From JBFLVT01 sp036804525 (GTDB lineage Bacteria; Bacillota; Desulfotomaculia; Desulfotomaculales; JASEER01), in assembly GCA_036804525.1 (NCBI GenBank), contig DAIRSE010000022.1, forward strand, positions 1 to 35,589: 35,589 bases of DNA, in the 5' to 3' direction. Positions 30,611-35,589 of this stretch are shown here, piece after piece. A program made the translations under genes and the position numbers. How positions within the stretch are numbered: position 1 is the first letter of the stretch; every line of letters begins with the position of its first letter. The notes below the pieces were generated by a model. That model made no database searches, was not told the DNA's origin, and worked only from the letters and a program-made list of their open reading frames with translations.

Positions 30611-31685
30611 TTGAACTTACTACCCTCCCTTGTACCGGGGCCTTGACAAAGGTCAGGGCCACAGCAATCAACGCCACGACAACCAGCCCGATGATCACGG
30701 CATACTGCCCGTTAACCGGGACGCCTGTGGGAGCCGCCGCCAGCTTGAAGTTGTGGGCGAAAGCCGCCCCGATGATCAGGCCGAAGACCGTCACCGCGGA
30801 ATCGGTATTGCCCTCCGCGGCCGAAACCAGCTGCCGCAAGGGGCAGCCGCCGAGAAGGACCGAGGCCCACCCGGCCAGGGTCATGCCGAGAAAGTTCCAA
30901 ACCCCCTGCGTATGGGCCAGCGGCTGATTCTCAAAGCCAAGGTGGAATTTTCCGACGAGCAGGCTACCGATCAGTGCGGTTATAAAAATGACGGCCATGC
31001 CGGTGAACAGGTAAGTGTCGCGGAACATAATCAGATCGCGGATGCCGCCCACGAAGCACAAGCGCGAGCGCTGGGCCAGGGCGCCGACAAGCAGCCCGGC
31101 ACCGAGCGAGAGCAGCACGGGGGCGTGCATCGCGCCGGGCCCTTCCTTGCTCATGAAGAACCATGCGGGAGCCGCCAGCGCAATCAGGAGAATAAAAGCA
31201 ATGACGAACGTAAACAGGTAGCCGTTGCTTCTGTTCTGGGGAAGGGCGCGTCCCAGGGAAAACCCTTTGCCGATGAAGAAGACTCCGGTGCCTACGCCTG
31301 CAGCCAAGCCGGCCAGACCCAGGAGCGCGTTCAGGTCGCCGGCGGCCAGACGCAGCACCGCGCGCAGCGGGCAACCGAGGAAGACCAGAAACCCGATCAT
31401 GGCCAGGAAACCGAGAACGAAGCGCGTAAAGGTGCCGGCCCCGCCCACAGCCTTGAATTCTCTGCTGGAGACGGCCATCAGGAAAGCACCGATGACGATG
31501 CCGAGGATCTCAGGCCGGACGTACTGCAGTTTGGCCGCCTGGTGCAGCCCCAGGCCGCCGGTGATATCACGCAGGAAACAGGCGATGCAAACGCCCATGT
31601 TTCCCGGGTTCCCGGCCACGGCCAGGGCCACGGCCAGGGAGCCGACGACGATGCCGGCAAGAACTATGATGCCTTTTTCTTTCAC
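30591..31685 (-). CDS. yedE: YedE-type putative selenium transporter
   Basis: This 364-residue polytopic protein of the YeeE/YedE family is closest in its motifs to the selenium-metabolism YedE/FdhT branch: GNPGNMGVCIACFLRDITGGLGLH near the N terminus, two FLGCPLR/LGGCPLRQL repeats with conserved Cys in the membrane, and AQRSRLCFVGGIRDL. The Cys-bearing repeats are thought to pass sulfur or selenium species through the membrane; the selenium assignment rests on family context and is not proven here. GTG 31685 is chosen because AGGAGG lies seven bases before it. It overlaps the TusA-like gene by 20 bases and is divergent from the tRNA. Confidence 0.88.
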   Translation of the reverse strand: MKEKGIIVLAGIVVGSLAVALAVAGNPGNMGVCIACFLRDITGGLGLHQAAKLQYVRPEILGIVIGAFLMAVSSREFKAVGGAGTFTRFVLGFLAMIGFLVFLGCPLRAVLRLAAGDLNALLGLAGLAAGVGTGVFFIGKGFSLGRALPQNRSNGYLFTFVIAFILLIALAAPAWFFMSKEGPGAMHAPVLLSLGAGLLVGALAQRSRLCFVGGIRDLIMFRDTYLFTGMAVIFITALIGSLLVGKFHLGFENQPLAHTQGVWNFLGMTLAGWASVLLGGCPLRQLVSAAEGNTDSAVTVFGLIIGAAFAHNFKLAAAPTGVPVNGQYAVIIGLVVVALIAVALTFVKAPVQGRVVSSSEQKVC

Positions 31686-32039
31686 CGCTGAACCTCCTAA
31701 ACGCAGACTTTTTGGCGGCATTCAGACTGCCGGCGGGCTTTGAGCCGGCATTCGGTTCCTGCCGCCGGAAGCAGAAGACAGTACTTGCTGTAACACCCCC
31801 CGTTTCTGGCAATTGTTAGTTAATTTTAGGTAATATCGATTCGCCGGTTTAGCATTGCATCCTGTAATAGCGGCTATGACAATAGGTTATGAGTATCGGA
31901 CCGCCGGCAGGCCCTAAGACCACGTGAAGGCTACCAATTTTACTGAGGGACAGCCGTTTTAGAGAACTATAACGAAATAACATCACAACCATAAAGGAGT
32001 GTAATGACCAATGCCGAATTATCTTTCCGGAGAGAAATC
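31686..32039. other. divergent non-coding region between yedE and the tRNA
   Basis: About 350 bases. It holds GCCGGC-type stems (CTGCCGGCGGGCTTTGAGCC with GGCATTCGG, around 31727-31755), AT-rich TTAGTTAATTTTAGGTAATA (31818-31837) and, near the tRNA, CTATAACG (31969-31976) as a possible -10 without a clear -35. AAAGGAG then ATG at 32004 starts a small frame that runs through the tRNA. No riboswitch could be assigned. Confidence 0.35.
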
Positions 32040-32132
32040 GGAGAGAAAGGAGCCGGTGCTCCCCGCGGACTGCAAATCCGTCGGCCAGCCTCGCAAGCTG
32101 GGGTCGGGTTCGACTCCCACTTCTCTCCTCCA
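32040..32132 (+). tRNA. tRNA-Cys(GCA) with a tRNA-Sec-like body
   Basis: A 93-nt tRNA with encoded CCA. Acceptor stem GGAGAGAA (32040-32047) pairs with TTCTCTCC (32121-32128), 8 bp. D arm GGAGC-CGGT-GCTCC (32049-32062) has a 4-nt loop. The anticodon arm is GCGGA-CTGCAAA-TCCGT, anticodon GCA (32072-32074). The variable arm CCAGC/GCTGG (32085-32101) is long. T loop TTCGACT (32109-32115) is on a stem GT-(C bulge)-GGG/CCCAC. U73 (32129) precedes CCA. The 8-bp acceptor, tiny D loop and long variable arm are tRNA-Sec features; GCA and U73 are the cysteinyl-tRNA synthetase identity elements. Minor cysteine tRNAs of this shape have been reported. A canonical tRNA-Cys and tRNA-Sec(UCA) should exist elsewhere. 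Confidence 0.85.
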
Positions 32133-32146
32133 AAACCCTGACTAAT

Positions 32147-32180
32147 AAGCCCCTGGTTCGCTCCAGGGGCTTGTTTGTTG
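32147..32180 (+). terminator. intrinsic terminator of the tRNA
   Basis: AAGCCCCTGG/CCAGGGGCTT, 10 bp, with a TTCGCT loop then GTTTGTT. It begins 15 bases after the tRNA CCA and shows that the tRNA is transcribed from the plus strand. Confidence 0.88.
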
Positions 32181-32248
32181 CACCGAGGCTGGGGACGAGA
32201 ATGCGCTACACGTTAGGGCGCTTGACGTTCGGCCGGTTCGAGTGTACC

Positions 32249-32276
32249 TTGTCAGAGTGGGCTAAAGGGTTATAAT
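32249..32276 (+). promoter_or_regulatory. sigma-A-type promoter before the ECF sigma gene
   Basis: TTGTCA (32249-32254), a 16-base spacer and a perfect TATAAT (32271-32276) lie about 90 bases upstream of the sigma-factor start. No ECF-type autoregulatory promoter could be recognised. Confidence 0.65.
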
Positions 32277-32365
32277 TTTTTTTCGTATCGCGGGAAGATT
32301 TCCGTACGCTCGTTCGTTGATTAAGCGAAGGGGCAGGCGATAGGGGATGAGGGGGATGACAAGGC

Positions 32366-32938
32366 GTGGACCGGAAAGAGGATGTCCTGCTGGTCAAGGC
32401 CCGGGGCGGAGATCGACAGGCGCTGGCCGCCCTGGCTGCCCGTTACGGTTCCGAATTGTACCGGCTGGCCAGGTACATCCTGCGCTCAGACGAAGAGGCC
32501 CGGGACGCCGTCGCCGACGTCTTCGCCAGGCTTTGCACCAAGCCGCAAAACATCCCCCTCGGCGGCTTCAGGACCTGGGCGGTGAAGGTTACCTGCAATC
32601 ACTGCCGGGACCTGCTGCGGCGTAAGGGGACGCTGACCCGCCTGCTGCCCGTTATCTACAACCGGTCAGCTGAACGTGCGAACCCTACCCCGGAGCAGGC
32701 GGCGCTGGCCGCTGACGAACAGGCGTCCGTCCGGCAGGCGGTGGCCAGGCTGCCGGAACAGGAAAGGATTATTGTGGTTCTGCGTTATTATCACCAGCTG
32801 AGTTATGCCGAAATCAGCGCTGTGCTGGGTATCCCTCAGGCTACGGTAGGCACACGCCTTCACCGGGCACGGGAGAGGCTCAGGCAACTGTTAGGGTATG
32901 GCAGAGGAGGTCGAGAACCGGATGCGCTGCCTGAATGA
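32366..32938 (+). CDS. RNA polymerase ECF sigma factor
   Basis: The 190-residue protein has the two-domain layout of extracytoplasmic-function sigma factors. Region 2 is LAALAARYGSELYRLARYILRSDEEARDAVADVFARL, with the promoter -10 recognising helix. Region 4 is VARLPEQERIIVVLRYYHQLSYAEISAVLGIPQATVGTRLHRARERL, the -35 HTH. GTG 32366 is the first good start. It overlaps the following zinc-finger anti-sigma gene by 41 bases, the usual sigma/anti-sigma pairing. The signal that it responds to is unknown; linkage to a bactofilin-like membrane protein suggests envelope stress. Confidence 0.88.
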   Translation: MDRKEDVLLVKARGGDRQALAALAARYGSELYRLARYILRSDEEARDAVADVFARLCTKPQNIPLGGFRTWAVKVTCNHCRDLLRRKGTLTRLLPVIYNRSAERANPTPEQAALAADEQASVRQAVARLPEQERIIVVLRYYHQLSYAEISAVLGIPQATVGTRLHRARERLRQLLGYGRGGREPDALPE

Positions 32939-33434
32939 GTACGAGTGGGAGCTGTACGTTGACGGAGAACTCCCGGCGCAGCAGCAGGAGCTGGAACGGC
33001 ACCTCCGCTCCTGCGCGGCCTGTGCGGAACTGGTCGCCGGCCTGCGTAAGGAAGAAACCTTGATTTACGCAGCCATCGCCGGAACCCCGCTGCCTTTTAA
33101 CCTGCCGGCGGCGATCGAACGGCGGATAGCCCTGCAAGAGGCCAGGGACGGGTGGTGGACGCTAGCCGGTTTAACGGTAGTAATTCTGATGGCGGCCATG
33201 CTGGCCTTTTTCCTGTTGTGGCTGCCGCTGGCGCAGAAAACGCTGGCTGTCGCCGGTATTCTGGGGCGCGGAGAACTGCTGACGATGACTGTGCTGGGCG
33301 TCGCCAGGGCGTTCAGGCACCTGGCCGGCGCCGCTGTGCAGGGGGGGACGGTGTTGCCCGCGCTAACGATGCTGGTTTTGGGGCTTATCTGGGTAAAATT
33401 CAATCTGAGAAGGGGTGGATTTACGCGTGCGTAA
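32898..33434 (+). CDS. zf-HC2 membrane-anchored anti-sigma factor
   Basis: The 178-residue protein starts with a cytoplasmic zinc-binding anti-sigma domain: CLNEYEWELYVDGELPAQQQELERHLRSCAACAELV, with the H-x3-C-x2-C motif of the zf-HC2 family. A transmembrane helix follows at about residues 87-110 (LAGLTVVILMAAMLAFFLLWL) and further hydrophobic segments near the C terminus (LPALTMLVLGLIWVKF). The known role of such proteins is to hold the cognate ECF sigma factor at the membrane until a signal arrives. ATG 32898 or ATG 32922 may be the start; both overlap or abut the sigma gene. Confidence 0.83.
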   Translation: MAEEVENRMRCLNEYEWELYVDGELPAQQQELERHLRSCAACAELVAGLRKEETLIYAAIAGTPLPFNLPAAIERRIALQEARDGWWTLAGLTVVILMAAMLAFFLLWLPLAQKTLAVAGILGRGELLTMTVLGVARAFRHLAGAAVQGGTVLPALTMLVLGLIWVKFNLRRGGFTRA

Positions 33435-34584
33435 GGGAGCACGAAGCTTAGCGGTTATTTTCCTGGTTGCCCTTATGGTCTTGTCGTTGGGGGCTTCAGC
33501 GGGGGCGGTCGAACTGGCATCGGGCGACATGGTGGTGGTTCCTCAAGGCCAAATACAGGGGCCGCTTTTTGTGGCGGGGAACAACATCGTGATCAACGCC
33601 GACGTGGACGGGGATGTTTTTGCCGCGGCGCAAACGATAACGGTCAACGGTAAAGTCGGCGGCGACGTCATGGCCGCCGCCCAGACCATTAGGCTGAACG
33701 GCGAGATTACGGGCGACGCCCGCTGTGCGGCGGCCGAGGTCTCCGTTAACGGGACCGTAGGGCAGAACCTAACGGCGGCCGCTGCGAAAGTCCTGCTCGA
33801 CCAGAGAGCCGCTGTGGGGCGCGATGCCCTGGTCCTGGCGGGGGAAACCCGCACCTTGGGTAGCGTGGGTCGCCAGGTCTTGGGTTCGGCGGGCCTGGTT
33901 GAGTTAAACGGCAAGGTCGGCGGGGACGTCCGCCTGTGGGACGTCGAACAGCTGAAGGTGGGGCCGCGGGCCGAGATCAGCGGAAACCTTAGTTACGGGT
34001 CGCCGCAGCGGGCGGAGATAGCCTCCGGGGCCAAGATCGCCGGCCAGACGAAGTGGGAGCAGATAGCGCCGCACGAAGACAAGACGGAATCGGCGATTAA
34101 CTGGGTCGGCATGTTGATTTCGTTTACCGGCGGCGTGATCGCCTGGGGGATTCTGGCCCTGCTCTTCCCGCAGCTTTGGGGGAGCCTCGGCCGGGTTGTG
34201 CGGCAGTCTCCCTGGGCGGCCCTGGGCTGGGGGCTGCTCCTGCTACTGGTTACTCCTCTGGCCGCCCTGCTCTTACTGCTTACCGTGGTCGGCATTCCTC
34301 TCTCCCTGGCTCTTGTGGCGGTTTACATCGCCCTGCTCTGGGGGGCCAAAATCATAGTCGGAGACGTTCTCGGTCGCGTCCTGGCGCGACGTTTTGGTTG
34401 GGAAGGCCGGGTGCATGCCATCCTGCCTTTCCTGATCGGTTTGGCTGCAGTGGTGCTATCGACCAACATCCCGATTGTGGGCGGTTTTATCACCCTGGTG
34501 GTGGCCTGCCTGGCAATCGGTACAGTCGTTTTAGCCGTCTACCGCTGGCGTCAGAGAAGTTCCGCGCCGCTAGAAACGGTTTAG
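33427..34584 (+). CDS. exported bactofilin-like repeat protein with membrane helices
   Basis: The product is about 385 residues. After a signal peptide (ARSLAVIFLVALMVLSLGASAGAVELASGD) comes a right-handed beta-helix-like repeat: VDGDVFAAAQTITVNGKVGGDVMAAAQTIRLNGEITGD, similar to bactofilin/polymer-forming repeats, extending to about residue 200. The C-terminal half has four to five hydrophobic helices (SFTGGVIAWGILALLF; WGLLLLLVTPLAALLLLL; LALVAVYIALLWGAKIIV). I chose GTG 33427; GTG 33415 is possible. It is the likely effector gene of the sigma/anti-sigma operon. A terminator follows. Confidence 0.75.
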   Translation: MRKGARSLAVIFLVALMVLSLGASAGAVELASGDMVVVPQGQIQGPLFVAGNNIVINADVDGDVFAAAQTITVNGKVGGDVMAAAQTIRLNGEITGDARCAAAEVSVNGTVGQNLTAAAAKVLLDQRAAVGRDALVLAGETRTLGSVGRQVLGSAGLVELNGKVGGDVRLWDVEQLKVGPRAEISGNLSYGSPQRAEIASGAKIAGQTKWEQIAPHEDKTESAINWVGMLISFTGGVIAWGILALLFPQLWGSLGRVVRQSPWAALGWGLLLLLVTPLAALLLLLTVVGIPLSLALVAVYIALLWGAKIIVGDVLGRVLARRFGWEGRVHAILPFLIGLAAVVLSTNIPIVGGFITLVVACLAIGTVVLAVYRWRQRSSAPLETV

Positions 34585-34588
34585 CGTT

Positions 34589-34618
34589 GCGGCCGGATTG
34601 ATGGGGCCGCCTTTTTTT
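34589..34618 (+). terminator. intrinsic terminator after the bactofilin-like gene
   Basis: GCGGCC (34589-34594) pairs with GGCCGC (34605-34610), followed by CTTTTTTT. It ends the ECF sigma operon. Confidence 0.88.
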
Positions 34619-34635
34619 CGCGGGAGGGGTGACTG

Positions 34636-35514
34636 GTGAATCCGCACGGAACAATGCCGGCCTTCGAGGTCGCTAAGAAGTTGGGCATCAGTCTGGCGGA
34701 GGTGAGGCTGCTCGTGCGCGAGGGCAGGCTCTGCGTGACGGCTATCGGCGACGGCAAGTACGGCAAGGAACTCTGGTTCTCGCGGGAGGAAGTCGAAAAA
34801 CTGGCGGCGGTCATGCCGGAGGTTAAGAAATCCTGGCAGAATAAGAGAACGCTGAACCGGCCAAAGGGGAACACGACCGTATCCTTGGCGTCCATGATTA
34901 AGGTCCGTAAGGTACGGTACCAGGAGGAAGATTTCCTGGAGTCGCTGAACCTGATGCCGGAGCGGATGGCGGTACTGCTACGGGCCGCCTATTACCTGTT
35001 TCACCTCAACCACTACGCCAAGGCGGGGCACCAGCACCTTTATATGCTGAAAGGGCAGGTCTTGCGGACGATGACCCGCAACTTCGGCGTCGAGGACGGT
35101 CTGAGCGCGGGTTTCGTCGACGGCGGAAGCCGCGTGCTCCTTTGCCCGTCCTGCCGCCGTGAAGCCAACGCCCTGGGACAGGACTACAAGACGTACATCC
35201 TTGCGGCGGGGAAATGCAAGAAGTGCCGGGAGGACCATCACTATTACAGTCTGTTTGAGTTCAGGGTGACCGCCGGTGACCACAGTTTTACCTTTCACTC
35301 GCCTTACCCCGTGTGCTGCAAGTGGTTCGGCAGTCACGAAGGGTTGCCCAGCCGTCCAAGAGAGCCGGTCGAAAGGGAGGACGGGTTCAGCTTCGGGCGG
35401 CCGATACTGGTCGCGGAAGCCAGGGCCATACCGCTTGATAAGGTTGTTGCCGAGCTGCAGGTTTTTATCAGAAACGAGGAAAGGCAGAACGCCGTTCCCC
35501 GGGAGACAAGGTGA
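34636..35514 (+). CDS. unrecognised HTH and zinc-ribbon protein
   Basis: I do not recognise a family for the 292-residue protein. Its N terminus resembles a MerR/excisionase-type helix-turn-helix: MPAFEVAKKLGISLAEVRLLVREGRL followed by YGKELWFSREEVEKL. A basic linker (VKKSWQNKRTLNRPKGN) leads to a middle domain of unknown fold, then a likely zinc ribbon with LCPSCRREANALG and KCKKCRED (two C-x2-C pairs), and YPVCCKWFGSHEG. A DNA- or RNA-binding role is plausible but inferred. GTG 34636 is preceded by GGGAGGGG. It lies directly behind a terminator and is followed by another hairpin, so is monocistronic. Confidence 0.65.
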   Translation: MNPHGTMPAFEVAKKLGISLAEVRLLVREGRLCVTAIGDGKYGKELWFSREEVEKLAAVMPEVKKSWQNKRTLNRPKGNTTVSLASMIKVRKVRYQEEDFLESLNLMPERMAVLLRAAYYLFHLNHYAKAGHQHLYMLKGQVLRTMTRNFGVEDGLSAGFVDGGSRVLLCPSCRREANALGQDYKTYILAAGKCKKCREDHHYYSLFEFRVTAGDHSFTFHSPYPVCCKWFGSHEGLPSRPREPVEREDGFSFGRPILVAEARAIPLDKVVAELQVFIRNEERQNAVPRETR

Positions 35515-35519
35515 TAGGA

Positions 35520-35548
35520 GGTCCCGGTTCGAGCGGCTTCCCGGGACC
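35520..35548 (+). terminator. hairpin after the HTH/zinc-ribbon gene
   Basis: GGTCCCGG (35520-35527) and CCGGGACC (35541-35548) pair around a 13-base loop. The T-run TTTTTTTT lies 25 bases later, so termination may be weak or part of another element cut by the window edge. Confidence 0.55.
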
Positions 35549-35589
35549 GTGGAAAAGCGTTTGGCTTGTTGCTTTTTTTTGGTATACTA

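Noticed and set aside
30630..31691. 353-codon plus-strand frame opposite yedE
   Set aside because: Very polar, low-complexity translation typical of an antisense shadow; yedE has clear helices and motifs.
32040..32132. Classical selenocysteine tRNA (UCA)
   Set aside because: The anticodon reads GCA in an unambiguous CTGCAAA loop and the discriminator is U, so it should carry cysteine and cannot read UGA.
1..35589. CRISPR array, prophage or IS transposase
   Set aside because: No regular repeat-spacer array, phage structural gene or transposase ORF is visible; repeats are short and irregular.

Overview
The window is the chromosomal replication-origin region of an endospore-forming, GC-rich Firmicute. 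The gene order rpmH-rnpA-yidD-yidC-jag-mnmE-mnmG-rsmG-parA-parB on the minus strand, facing dnaA-dnaN-recF-remB-gyrB on the plus strand, is the classical Firmicutes oriC arrangement. The spore protease gene yyaC, the small DUF951, DUF4446 and YkuS genes, frequent GTG/TTG starts and strong purine-rich ribosome binding sites suggest Clostridia of the Peptococcaceae/Desulfotomaculum-Pelotomaculum type. The genus is an inference; no 16S gene is present.

Layout. Positions 1-2500 hold two small membrane proteins that look distantly related to each other, plus intergenic repeats. Positions 2501-8460 carry minus-strand housekeeping-type genes (DUF951, M18 aminopeptidase, CvpA, YkvI-like transporter, YkuS, phosphoribosyltransferase, DUF4446 with an apparent non-canonical start) and the divergent yyaC. 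Positions 8571-11447 are larE-larB-larC, the nickel-pincer cofactor pathway. Positions 11458-12358 hold a CopZ-like metal/iron-sulfur protein with an in-frame UGA and a LAGLIDADG-like protein, next to a parS-like site. Positions 12390-20866 are the par/rsmG/mnm/jag/yidC/rnpA/rpmH block, broken by a 600-base repeat-filled gap. A bipartite oriC flanks dnaA (20867-21105 and 22450-22625). Positions 21106-27188 are dnaA, dnaN, recF, remB and gyrB. Positions 27278-31685 hold a half-size EamA protein, an Orn/Lys/Arg decarboxylase, a VanW protein, and a TusA-like plus YedE selenium-type pair. A tRNA follows, then an ECF sigma/anti-sigma/bactofilin-like membrane protein set and an unrecognised HTH/zinc-ribbon gene.

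The most interesting signals are linked by selenium. (1) The gene at 11458-11940 reads through an in-frame UGA exactly where relatives have the first Cys of a C-terminal CC pair. A bacterial SECIS-like hairpin lies directly downstream and the reading frame continues 23 codons to TAA, so this is probably a selenoprotein. (2) The tRNA at 32040-32132 has the body of a bacterial tRNA-Sec (8-bp acceptor stem, 4-nt D loop, long variable arm) but a GCA anticodon and U73, the cysteine identity elements, and a bulged T stem. It lies divergently next to a yedE/tusA-like selenium-trafficking pair. This organism therefore probably uses selenocysteine and also carries a minor, Sec-shaped tRNA-Cys.

Several intergenic repeat families are also present: a CTGTTGAAAAA element always in the same orientation, a 70-base inverted pair 13 kb apart, and a MITE-like element upstream of yidC.
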